This document shows positions 1-12,700 of a stretch of 64,000 bases of DNA, piece by piece. Where the stretch lies: positions 434,001-498,000 of the forward strand of contig JABYQQ010000002.1 in NCBI GenBank assembly GCA_022605405.1, read 5' to 3'. The DNA is from Earliella scabrosa. Lineage: Eukaryota; Basidiomycota; Agaricomycetes; Polyporales; Polyporaceae. A model generated the notes under the pieces. That model saw nothing but the letters and a program-made list of their open reading frames with translations, did no database searches and was not told the DNA's origin. Made by a program: the position numbers and the translations under genes. Every line of letters begins with the position of its first letter. Within the stretch, counting starts at the first letter, position 1.

Positions 1-1177
<1,177 letters not shown>

Positions 1178-1994
1178 TCTGAACGACCAACGTCAGCGCG
1201 ACTGATCAAGAAAACTTCGAAGACCGCGCGTCGACGTCCTCCACGTCCTCGACAACGCGATTCCGCGGCTTGCAAAGGTAGAATAGTAGGAAACACACGT
1301 ACATGAGGGATTAGAAGGAGAGCTAGGGGAGGGATGGGTCGTTAGAGGATGGAGGGTACCGGGAGGGGACAAAGTCAAAACGGAAACGCCCTTGAGGTCT
1401 AGGGCTTCTATATTCGGTCGGAGATCGAATCGCTAAACTAAACGTGGCTTCCGCCACCCCCAAAGTCCCTGCTTCGCGTCCAGGTCGCGTCTCTCCGTCG
1501 CGTTTTCCCCGCTTAGCCCTTCTCCGTGATCGTTCAATTGTGTTCCATGCCTGCGCGGCGTTGCAAGTGGTGTAGTACGTGAAAGACAGGATGCTTGCGG
1601 GCTGTGCGAGGTCAGCCAGTCGCAGGGTGGCAGTCGCTATCTCGACCAGACGCCCATTAACGCTCATATCGGACGATACCACGAGGCATTTTGAGTCGCG
1701 TTGAGAGTAACTTCAAAGTAAGTCGGGGTAAGTGTCCCGAGTAAGCACATGGGTAAGCCTGGGTAAGCCTGAGTAAGGCTGCGGACCGGACCCTATTGTG
1801 AGCGCTTGTGTTCGTACCTCTGCGCGGCGCGCCTCTCTCTGCTTGCGCGCACTGCCCACTGCCTCTGGACTCGCTCAACGTTGATCACGTCCGCTGCACA
1901 CCCTCTGCTGCGCTTTACGATCTACTGCTTCTAGCGGTCTTTGCCTTCTCGTCGAAAAAGTTGACCCCGTCGCTGTGCGACATCATCGTCTGCG
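1178..1994. promoter_or_regulatory. divergent intergenic region, beta-tubulin / epsin
   Basis: This 817-bp stretch separates two genes transcribed away from each other, so it should hold both promoters. I see no convincing TATA box. The stretch next to epsin is pyrimidine-rich, as in many fungal housekeeping promoters. A cluster of GTAAG words lies at about 1703-1777 (see the repeat entry). Confidence 0.5.
1703..1777 (+). repeat. cluster of GTAAG words
   Basis: Seven or so copies of AGTAA/GGTAAG-type words lie in 75 bases, including two adjacent GGGTAAGCCT units. Similar spaced GGTAAGCGA words occur at about 50187-50208, inside the MITE-like element. The function is unknown. Confidence 0.5.
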
Positions 1995-3821
1995 ATGTCC
2001 AGCATGCAGCACCTGGGCAAAGGCATCATCCGCACCGCCAAAAACTACACCAAGGGTTACTCGGATGTACAAGCGAAAGTGCGGGATGCGACCTCTAACG
2101 ACCCTTGGGGTCCGTCGGGCACGCAGATGAATGAGCTTGCTCAGTTGAGCTACAATCAGTGCGTACCGCCATCGTCCAACACGCGAGGAGCCACCTTGAC
2201 GTTTAAGCCAGAGATCACTTCGTGGAGATTATGGAGATGCTGGACAAACGACTGAACGACAAGGGCAAGAACTGGCGACACGTTTTCAAGGTATGCTTGC
2301 TATGTCTGTCGCATGCATACTCGTAGTTGATGATGCCCAGTCTCTTACCGTGCTCGACTACCTCCTGCATGCCGGCTCGGAGAATGTGGTGGTCTACTTC
2401 CGGGACAATATCTACATCATCAAGACGCTCAAAGAGTTCCAGTACGTTGACGAGGAGGGCAAGGACCAAGGCGCCAATGTCCGACAGAAGGCGAAAGATA
2501 TCACGAATCTCCTCCAGGACGAGGCCCGCCTGCGCCACGAACGTCGCGACCGGGCGATGATGCGGGACCGAATGGTGAGGGGACGGGGCGAAGGCCAGGA
2601 CGAGAATGAGAACGACCGCAGGCGCTCGCGCAGCGTGCCTGATAGGAGAAGGAACGGCGCGAACCGCGAGGATGATGAACTTCGTCGGGCTCTCGAAGAG
2701 AGTAAGAAGACGGCCGCGGAAGAGCAGGCGAGACAGAGGATGACAGCGGAGGAGCGAGATCTGCAACAGGCGATCCGATTGAGTGAGGAGGAAGAGGCGA
2801 AACGTGCGAAGGCCGTGCAGGACGCCAACCAGTCTGCGTTGTTTGATGATTCCCAGCAGTAAGTTGCTCTCAACGTTGACGTCGGCTACCGCTCAACGTG
2901 TGGCTACGCGGGTAGGCAGCAAGCAGCAAGCACGAACCCTTTCCCTCTGGTCGACACCTCCCTGCAGGCCCAGCCGCAGTTCCTACAGCCACAGTTCACC
3001 GCAGTACCCCAGCAGTTCACTTCGTTTAATCCATATCAACAACAGGCGCAACAAGAAGCCATGCAGGTGCGTCGCCTGAATCCCACAACATGCACTGGTC
3101 AACTCAAGATCGTCTAGGCGGAGTATTTGCGCCAGCAACAGGAATGGCAGATGCAGCAGCTCCAGGCGCAGCAGTTGCAGCAACAGCAGCAGCAGCAAGA
3201 GGAATGGATGCGCCAGCAACAGCTCCTTCAGCTACAACAGCAGCAGCAGCAGCAACAACAATACCTCATGGCGCAGCAACCCCTCGCTCCTCAGGCGACT
3301 GGCTTCGGGTAAGCGCTTATCTCTGGCCATGCATCTTGACTTACCTACAGTGTGATGTAGTTCGAACAACCCATTCGCACCTTCTCTGGCGATGTCCACG
3401 CCATCCTTGCCAACGCAAATGGCCAGCCCAGTTTCGTTCAACCTGCAGGGTACTTTCTCGCAAGGACCGTCCTCTATGTCGCCCCCTCCGCCTTCCCAGT
3501 CTGCGCCACCAGCCGCCCCCAGGGCAAACACCATGCCTGCTGTGAAGACCCGCGATGACATCAACCCTGCACTGGCAAGCATGTTCGCGAACCGCGACGA
3601 AAGTGGTATAGACACCTTCGGCAACATTGGTGCCCTCAGGTACGTTGGCGGCGACGCGCGCGCATACATAGCACCATGCTCACACCTTTCGCAGATTCGG
3701 ACAACAGGCTGGCAGGATCACCGGCCAGCCAACGGGCGCTCCACAAAGTAATCACAATCCCTTCGCACAGCAGCAACAGCAACAGCAGATGAACAACGAG
3801 CAGCCGTTCTTCTCCATCTAG
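1995..3821 (+). CDS. ENT1: epsin (ENTH-domain clathrin adaptor)
   Basis: Endocytic adaptor that binds PtdIns(4,5)P2, ubiquitinated cargo and EH-domain proteins at clathrin sites. The N-terminal ENTH domain is clear: an early segment AKVRDATSNDPWGP, then EIMEMLDKRL, NWRHVFK and LTVLDYLLHAGSENV, ending around DEARLRHERR. Two ubiquitin-interacting motifs follow (DDELRRALEES and ERDLQQAIRLSEEE). A Gln-rich stretch at 3130-3270 is encoded by CAG/CAA runs, and NPF motifs for EH domains occur after it, including HNPFAQQ near the C-terminus. The product ends QPFFSI. Several short introns interrupt it, for example 2159-2209. The start at 1995 gives MSSMQHLGKG directly before the ENTH domain. Domain order is complete for an Ent1/Ent2-type epsin. 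Confidence 0.93.
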
Positions 3822-4419
3822 TTTGGCGTCTTTATTCTCTTCCTTTCCGCAATCGCTCCCGTCCACGCGCATCCTGTTCAGTGTTCCTCGACCTCCCCTC
3901 CCTTCTTCCCCTCCCATCGTGCGGACTGGCACATACCCCTGACTTGTCTATGTTCCTTTGCTAGCTACTCAACGACGTTATGATCAAGAGCTTGACGACT
4001 CTTCAATAGTGGTTTACTGTACTTCTTAGTTGCGCGCTTTGCGGACGTTCATCCATGACTATGTTACAGGGGGAGGGGGGCGGGAAGGTGCTTGTATATG
4101 GCGTATGTGCAGAGTTCCGAAGTGTTTGGTAGAGGAATGGAAGACAGGTATCGTCTCGGAGCTCGGGCCTTCTTCAGTTGCCTTTGCCGCCTTCCCATCA
4201 CAGCAGTATCGACTCGCTGCGCAACGTCTGCAGTAGGCTCGAGCTGAGCTTGTAACTTCGAACTCGTTGCCCACGCTTCACGCATACAATGCATAACCTT
4301 TGAGAGCGCGCTAGAGCGCGTCTCCGGCCCGCCTCGTTTCCCAAGCACTGACGTCGACGCCTGCAAAGTCATCGCGCGGTTCGTAGTACAGTTCCGGTGC
4401 AGTTGCAGTGCGTCCAACG
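3822..4419. other. intergenic, epsin 3' end to oxoprolinase start
   Basis: About 600 bp between two genes on the same strand. It should hold the epsin 3' UTR and the oxoprolinase promoter. Open frames here are short, lie on the opposite strand and match nothing I know. Confidence 0.5.
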
Positions 4420-7187
4420 ATGCCGGCAAGGACAGTACCTGACAAGTCCATCAGAATCTGCGCCGACAGAGGTGGTACGTTCTGCGATGTGCACGCATCG
4501 TTTCCGGACCCAGACAATCCGAAGGAGCGCAAGGAGATTGTCGTGAAGCTCCGTGAGTGCACTCAACATGATTGTGATTGTAAGCGGCGGACTCATCAAC
4601 ATGTAGTCTCGCAGGATCCCAGCAATTACAGCGATGCGCCAACCGAAGGTATCCGGCGTGTGCTGGAGACAGTGACGGGCGAGCAGATACCGCGGGGAAG
4701 CGTCCTGAACACGAATAAGATTGGTGAGCAGTCCCCCCTTCTCTCGCTGCCTTGAACGAAGCTGACGGTTCCCAGACTACATCCGACTGTCGACAACGGT
4801 CGCGACGAATGCGTTGCTTGAGCGGAAGGGCCATAAGCACGCGTTGCTCATTACACGCGGATTCAAGGACCTTCTCCTCATCGGAAATCAGTCGCGCCCC
4901 AAGATCTTCGACCTCAATATTCGCCGCCCTCCCCCTCTCTATTCGACTGTCCTTGAGGTCGATGAACGGGTCACGCTGGTGGGATACACATCCGATCCTC
5001 AGGCAGAGGACCACGCGGTTCAGTTCGATGAGAGTGGTAAGATCAAGCGAGGCTACAGAGGGAAGGGATGGGACCAGAAGGGCGACGCTGAGGGCCCTGG
5101 AGAAGTCGTACAAGGTCTTTCAGGAGAGGCAGTCCGTATCATGCGCAGGCCTGGTGAGTGCCAAGTCTCGTCATTCTGTGGGTGAGGAGGAATACCGATC
5201 ATGGCACCGGGTTATCAAGACATGGTGAAGGTGCGCGAAGACCTACAGCGACTATATGACGATGGCTACCGGTCTATCGCGATTGTGCTCTGCCATTCAT
5301 ATACCTATCCCGAGCACGAACTTCAAGTTGCCGCTCTTGCACGGACCCTCGGGTTCTCACATGTCTCCGCATCTTCTCAACTCCTACCCATGATCAAGAT
5401 GGTTCCTCGCGGCGTCTCTTCCACGGCGGATGCGTACCTCACGCCGATCCTGAGAGAGTACCTCGACGGCTTCTTCACTGGGTTTGACGAGAAACTGAAG
5501 GACGGCAAGATCCTCAGCCCTCGCGTCGAGTTTATGGGCAGCGATGGCGGTCTTCTCGACCTGAACAACTTCTCCGGTCTCAAGAGTATCCTGAGTGGAC
5601 CCGCCGGAGGCGTCGTTGGATATGCGCTTACGAGCTGGGACGACGAGAAGAAGGTTCCCATCATCGGGTAGGTCCACAATCGTCATGATACAACGTTATT
5701 GAGTCTGACATGCGTCGCCGCGTAGCATCGACGTCGGAGGGACATCGACAGATGTCTCGCGGTATGCAGGTCGATACGAGGTCGTGTACGAGACGACAAC
5801 TGCGGGCGTCACGATCCAGTCGCCTCAGCTCGATATCAACACCGTCGCGGCTGGAGGGGGCTCATGCTTGTCCTTCCGCAACGGTCTGTTCCTGGCAGGT
5901 CCAAACAGCGCTGGAGCCGAGCCAGGTCCGACATGCTATCGGTATGTCCGCACCGGTTTGAACCACAACAGGGACATGCTGAGCGCTGCTGTAGGAAGGG
6001 CGGCCCTCTCGCGGTGACGGATGCGAATCTCGTCCTTGGCCGTCTGGTTCCTGAATACTTCCCTAAGATCTTTGGCAAGTCTGAGAAGGAGCCTCTGGAC
6101 GTTGAGGCGTCGCGCGCCGCGTTCGACCAGTTGGCGCAGGAGATTAACGCGCAGAGCAACACGAAGATGGACCTCGATGAGATTGTCTATGGGTGCGCGT
6201 GGCAGCTCAAGCGTGACATTCCACTATAGGCTCACCCCCCTTCTCTTGCCCATATGCAGTTTCATCAAGGTGGCTAACGAAACGATGTGCCGGCCCATCC
6301 GTGCCCTGACCGAAGCACGGGGTTATGCAACCTCAAAGCACATGTGAGCTCCGACCCGGTGCGATCACATATACCGCAGGCTCACAGTTGTGTCATCCCA
6401 GTTTGGCTAGCTTTGGCGGTGCAGGTGGCCAACATGCATGCGAGATCGCGCAGCTGCTCGGGATCAAGACCATTCTCATTCACCACTACAGCTCCATTCT
6501 CTCGGCATATGGTCTGGCGTTGGCGGATCGGTACGTGTCAATCGTACCAACACTACAGGCTTGATTTACAGGTAGATGTGCAGTGCGTACGAGCTGCAAG
6601 AACCCTCATCGGCGTTCTACACTGCGGACAACCGACCCACGCTCCGCTCGCGCCTCGACAAGCTCGACGGCCAGGTTCGCGAGGAGCTCAAGCGTCAGGG
6701 CTTCGAGGACGCCCGTATACACACCGAGCGGATGCTCAACATGCGCTTCGAAGGCACCGACACGGCCTTGATGGTCGTGCCCGCTCCCGACGATGGTGAC
6801 GGCGAGGAGGACTTCGAGGCCGCGTTCAAGCGCGTGTACAAGGCCGAGTTCGGGTTTCTGTTGGACACCAAGTCGATCATCGTCGACGACGTCAAAGTCA
6901 GGGGCATCGGCAAGACGTTCGACACTCTCGGAGAGTCGGTGTACAAGGAGGTCGAGAAGCTTGAGACGAGGCCTGTCGACAAGGCCAAGGCGGACACGAC
7001 GTACAGTGTGTACTTTGACGGCGTCGGGCGGGTGGACGACACACCTGTGTTCTTGCTTGACTCGCTCAAGCTCGGTGACACGGTCGAGGGCCCGGCGATG
7101 ATCATTGACAATACGCAGACGATCGTGCTCATTCCGGGGGCGAAGGCTGTTCTGACGAGCAAACAGCTCTACATAACCTTAGAGTGA
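4420..7187 (+). CDS. 5-oxoprolinase-like protein, HyuA half only
   Basis: Family enzymes hydrolyse 5-oxoproline to glutamate with ATP in glutathione turnover. The start at 4420 (MPARTVPDK) leads into [18 protein letters not shown], the phosphate-binding opening of the hydantoinase A fold. Later motifs are [55 protein letters not shown] and [19 protein letters not shown]. The C-terminal part ends in [14 protein letters not shown] and a stop at 7185-7187. Yeast and animal 5-oxoprolinases are about 1,300 residues and continue here into a HyuB half; this product stops at the domain boundary near 780 residues. I found no HyuB remnant in the 216 bp before the convergent transporter gene. It may pair with a separate HyuB protein or have another substrate, so activity as oxoprolinase is unproven. 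Introns are short and canonical. Confidence 0.88.
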
Positions 7188-7403
7188 GACCAGGGGGCGT
7201 CACAGGAAGAAGTCGATGTGGTGTAAGAATTGATTGATTGTAGCCTTCTACGGAACTCGTCTGTAGCCATAACACCAATACAACCTATGCGCTCCTCGAC
7301 AGTGGAACGTCCAGAACACTGACCACCGTGACCACCATCAACACTGACAACTGCCTTATTCTGAACATGTCCGTGGAGATTGCGAATGTAGCAAGCACCC
7401 AAG
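7188..7403. other. short convergent intergenic space
   Basis: The 216 bp between the stop codons of the HyuA-only gene and the transporter must serve as 3' UTR for both. No HyuB-like coding sequence was recognised in any frame. Confidence 0.5.
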
Positions 7404-9441
7404 TCATGGCTTGGATACCGTTGGAGTGAGGACGTAATGTGGATGCATCGCGTTTGGATCCTCGGGCTCTACCTCGCCACTGTGCATCTGGTGACTGTTG
7501 AGCAGTCCCTCTCCGACGGACGGGTCATCGGACGCAACAACATGGGTTTGTGACTGCTGTTTCTTCGTGAGCTATGTATATGGTCAGCACCAGCGTCCCA
7601 TCCTGGCGTAGTTCTGTGACATACAGCAACGTATAAGGCCGAACCTATGATGATTATCGTGCCCACGATAGACAGTGGTGCAGGTGTGGAATGAAAGAAG
7701 ACACGTTCGAAGAATGTCGCAAAGACAATCTGCACTTACAGACATGTAAGCAAAGGATGCCACTGAGCAACGAAGGCTATAGACTTCCCTGTCCGTAGAC
7801 GGCAATCGATCCCCGTCCAGCAGTTTCTCGTTGTAGTCCCAGAGTTAACAGCACCTTATCAACCAGATTGTTCATTTCGTGAATGAACCGCGATTATGCT
7901 GAGGTACCTGTCCTCCAAAACCAGCAAGTCCTATGAAAAGCAGCGTCAATAGCCAATCCCATCGGGTGGGGATAACGACAGGTATGCGCATGGCGATCAT
8001 CCTGGAGTCGACACAAGAGAATGAGACTCCACGCCTGGTGCTGTAGAAGGAGGGTCAACATACGAGATGGTCGTCACGACGACACACAAAGTCGAGTACG
8101 CTACTAGGTTGTGTAACGTGTGGGCACGCTTGCCAATATGCCGGATGGTTGTGTCTGATAAATATGTGACATTTGCATGAGCATGGAGGTTGGGGAATCT
8201 AGTAAAAGAGGCGCACATACGCCGGCCGCGCCTACGGCCCCTAGCAGTGCAACGCTGCAGACGAGTGAGCCACTACCACACAGCATCAGGTCACGAACGA
8301 GCTCACCTCACTGCCAGAAGGCGTTGAGAGGGGGTGACCATCTTGTAGTTTGCATTGGCGTCTGATGCTCGACCGGAATTTGGAGCATCTGGGGGGCCGG
8401 GAATAACCACATCGTTGTCACCGCTCCCGCTCCCGAATAGGAACTCTGGGCGAGCGATGAGAACAACTCCTAGCAGGCTGGCCACTGAGTAGTTCGTCAG
8501 CCATGTCGCGTTGAAAGACAGAGCGAGTCGATATCGCACATCCGGCAGACCCTTCACGCCACGAGAAGGGTTCGTGTAAAAAGACCGCTCCAGCGGCAGC
8601 GGTGAACATTGGTGAGAGGAACTGTAGAACTGTCGCATCCGTGACGGATAGGTATTGTAACGAGTAGTACAGTCCGAAGATGCCCAGAAACCTATGGGTG
8701 CATGGACAACGTGTTGATAAGTAAGTGCTCATGTCGTTCATGCACCATTTACCAGCAAGCTCTGGTCAGCTCAACCACAACGCCACGCACGAGCTGCGTT
8801 GGGACAAGTACAGCTGAGCAATACTCACCCGAATAGACCTCGCTGGAGCAGAAAGAAACGTACCCCCTCCGGTCCAAGGAATGGATCCGGCACCTTCATG
8901 AGATACCTGAGTGCGGATAAGCACTGTGAAGTTCAAGTTGGAAGCAAGTATAGGTTGCAACACACACATATAGACAACGCAACATAACCATGTAATCCCC
9001 TGATTCAGTGAATGAATACCACAATGTTGTCATGGCCCTCTCCGCTGGTAAGCACTGCATACCATTCGTACGAGAATTAACTGTGGTTAAATCAACAAAC
9101 ACTCCGCGCTTTCCCCTTTACGTGTCTCTTCTTACCTGAACCGCAGAGACAGGCGGGTCCAAGCTGTTCAGTTTCTTCACGCCGATGTTCATGAGGGAAA
9201 AGAATAGCTGCGAGGACGCAACCAAGAGTAATCCTATGTTGTTCTTCACAAGCTGACAAGACTGTCTTGCAGATCGCGTGAGCGAGTGCCATGATCGAGG
9301 TGTTGCCCTAGCAGCTGAAGACGCTGCTCTGGGCGCTGGGATGAACGAAACCAACGGAGTCGCTGGTTCCGCAGGCTCAGCGGCGAATGTTGACCGTTCC
9401 GGTGTGCCCGAGACAAAAGGCGTTCTGCTGGTTGACTCCAT
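7404..9441 (-). CDS. EamA/DMT-superfamily membrane transporter (SLC35G-like)
   Basis: Predicted polytopic membrane protein of the drug/metabolite transporter superfamily; the substrate cannot be told from sequence. The start at 9441 gives a Ser/Thr/Pro-rich cytosolic leader, then the first helix VKNNIGLLLVASSQLFFSLM and the loop KKLNSLDPPVSAVQV. Middle exons encode LGIFGLYYSLQYLSVTDATV followed by QFLSPMFTAAAGAVFLHE, the typical EamA helix pair, and then LLGVVLIARPEFLFG. The last helix is PAPLSIVGTIIIIGSALYVA, before a polar tail with a stop at 7404-7406. At least eight exons are needed; some joins between 7,740 and 8,300 are uncertain. It is convergent with the oxoprolinase-like gene and head-to-head with the calcium channel. 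Confidence 0.8.
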
Positions 9442-9792
9442 CTCAAGTCCGTGTTCTAGCGCAAAGAATCAGTTCACGCGCAGCCCAGCGCGAGCATACG
9501 TGGAGTTCTGATGGTCGAGGGAGGGACGTGAGGGTACGCAAGTGCTTTACGCGATGCGCGTCCACTGCGCGTCCGCAGCCAAGACTTCGCCGGGGTCAAA
9601 CTCCGAGGCCAAGACATCATCGGCGACCGAAGTTGCCAGCGTGAAACCCGAGACTCCGCCTGTCGGAGCTCTGTGGGAACAGGGCGGAGACAACTCTGTC
9701 GGGAGCAATATTGCTGAGGACAGCAACGCCGCCCAACCCATCGCCGCCGTCATGCACAGCGTGCTCGTCACGAATTCCTTCTTCTGAACTGC
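9442..9792. promoter_or_regulatory. head-to-head promoter, transporter / calcium channel
   Basis: Only 351 bp lie between the start codons of two divergent membrane-protein genes, so the promoters are shared or overlapping. No TATA box is obvious. Confidence 0.5.
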
Positions 9793-12700
9793 ATGGACGC
9801 TACCCAACCTTCCACTTTACACCGTTCATCCTCTTCCGCTGTAGATCTCACTGGGACTTCTGCTGGGCTGGTAAACTCGCGTCCGACAACCCCTCTCTCT
9901 TCCGACAGTCTTGCTCGACGCCGGACTAGCTGGGGAGGCACCAACGTCGTCCAAGATCCTTTGCGTTTCAACCTGCAGACCTCAAGTCCTCAGCCAGTCG
10001 CGGGCCCCTCGCGACCAGCTCGCGCGCCGTGGTCTTCCGAGGATCCGTTCTATTCTCCTACAGAGGATGATCCACCTTTACATGACTACTCGTATCGGAC
10101 TGGCGGAACGCGCTATCAAGATACCAGCGCAGTATACTCCACGTCACTTCCGGGTCAATCCTCGGCCTCACTCATATCTTCTCAGTTCCGAGAATCCGGA
10201 GACACCACGGACAGTACACGCGACGACGACGAGGCTCACCTCACGGCAAACATGTCCCGCCAAGGGACAGGCAGCGGATGGACAACAGGCGGCAGTATGG
10301 ATCCCGAAAGGTCAGGTGCGTCCGGCCGAGCACGAAGAAGGACGGTTCGATACAGTGCCTCCCCTCTCAAGAAGACCGGGACGACTATACAGACCTTCTC
10401 TCGCAACCTGAGACGCGCCTCTTTACGCGTCGTCAACTTTGGAGGACTTGGACTGGACGAGCATGTTAGGTTGGAAGACGTGGACGAGAGGCGAGATAAG
10501 CGGGACGACGAGGACGAGGTTCCCGAAGAAGATGAGGCTCTCCCTGACCTATCCAAGACTCTTCCCATCCGAGGACGCACCCTTGGCTGGCTTGGGCCTC
10601 GCAGCCAACTACGTCTTGCTATGTACAAGTTCCTCACATACTCGTCAGTATCTTCCGCTGCTAGCGCATGTCTGTCTCCCTGACCCTCATCGCCCTACAG
10701 TTGGACCGAGCCAGTCATATTGTTATTAATCATCGTAAATGCGGTTGTCCTCACGATTCAAGCTTCACGCCCCCATGCGCTCCCCGAAGACTGGCCGGAT
10801 GACACACCACCCCCTGCGGTCAAGGGTTTCTTCCACACCTGGGAAGACTACGTGTTGTTCGCATTGTTTTGCTTATTCACGTGAGTGTTCTCCCGCTTTA
10901 ATACGCAGCGTGTGTTTAATGTACACAGGCTCGAAGCATTCGCTCGAATATGTGTATCAGGGTTTCTGCTGGACCCGGAAGTGCCCATCTCCACGCTCTT
11001 TCAATCCCCCTTCTCGACATACCCAGACGTCTCTCGCCCCCCGAACACTGCTGCAGAGGCCAGCTTCAATCTAGCTCGAACACCCTCCGTGACTAGTTCA
11101 CACTCACAACCCCAACTCCATCGCGGCTTCACCATCACTCGACGTCTTCACAACCTTCGGAGAAACCTTGCTCGTCCTTTTATACTCGCACACAAGACGA
11201 CCACTACGCCTCCTGTCTCGGCCAGTGATCCCAATGCGAAATCTCGCGCTCGCTCTGATACCGTGCAATCCAAGTCGCCCATGATGGAGAAGGCAGCGGC
11301 AGCAGCCCAGAATGCCCATTCGCATATGCGCAATCCGTCCGAACCGTCCTTCTTGTCGAAGGCGCTTCGCTCTGATAACCCTAGCGACACCATCGCACTA
11401 CCCTTCAGGTTGAGCGTCGAGGATTCGCGTAACCAGACTCAGCGCAACCTCCCATATCTACGACACAGCTGGACCAGGATTGATTTCATTGCCATCGTCA
11501 GCTTCTGGATCACGTTCGCTCTGGCCTCGACCGGCATGGAGCGGAACCCCGAGTTTCACATTGGTGTGTTTCGTGCCATGAGTGTGCTTCGTACCGCCCG
11601 ACTATTAGCCATTACCTCCGGTACCACGGTGCGTTCTCGTGAACTTTCGAACTTGATTCGTATCGCGAACCGACTTGCTCTTCAGACAATCATGCGCTCC
11701 CTCAAAACTGCCCGTCCTTTGCTGGCTAGCGTCTCCTACTTCGTGATCTTCGCAATGATACTCTTCTCGTGAGTTCTATACCGGTTGCCTATTCAACGAA
11801 CCGCGTACAAACCAACGTCTAGGATCATCGGCATTCAGTCATTCAAGGGATCCCTCCGTAGAACATGCCACCTGACGGCCACATTGGGAGAAGATGACAT
11901 ACCTCTCGAACAATTGTGTGGCGGGTATATCGACCCGGTCACTTTGCAACCGCTAGGATATCTCGATGTGTCTGGGGTCAACAACGTTGTCAAGGGCTAT
12001 ATTTGTCCTCTGGGTCAAGTCTGTCGAGTAGGTGTCTAAGAATATCCTATCTTCTAAGCAGTAGTGCTGATCACACTCCAGGAAAACGATGAAAGCCCTG
12101 AAGCCGACATGCAAAGTTTCGATATCATCTATTACGCCGCCTTGCAGGTTGTAATAATTGCCGCTGGGAACGGCGTAAGTCTATTCGTGGCAACATCGTT
12201 CATCAGAGGCTGACGCATTTTCTAGTGGACGTCCCTGATGTACCAGATGATGGACTCCGAGTTTTTCGTCTCCTGCATTTTCTTCATTGTGGGCATCATT
12301 GTGCTGAACTACTGGCTGCTCAACCTCTTCGTTGCCGTCATCACGAATACGTTCTCGGCAATTCGCTCCGACACGAAGAAGAGCGCCTTCGGTGCCGCGC
12401 CGTAAGTTCATGGGCATGATTATGCTGCAGTGTCATTGACCGACTTGATTTGAACAGCCTGGTCCCTGTGGTAGATGAGCAAGAGGAAGGCTGGTCTATG
12501 GTTGACGGCCGACGTGTCACAAGACGAAATCCTATCGCGACGATCTACGAAAACATACGGTGGTGCTGGGTAGCATTCGCACTTGCCTCTGTCATCCTAC
12601 AAGCAACACGCACTGTCGACATCTCTCCCATGCATGAAGAAATCATCGACAAGGGCGAGCTTGCGCTGACAGTATTGTTCGATGTGGAGATCGTGATTCG

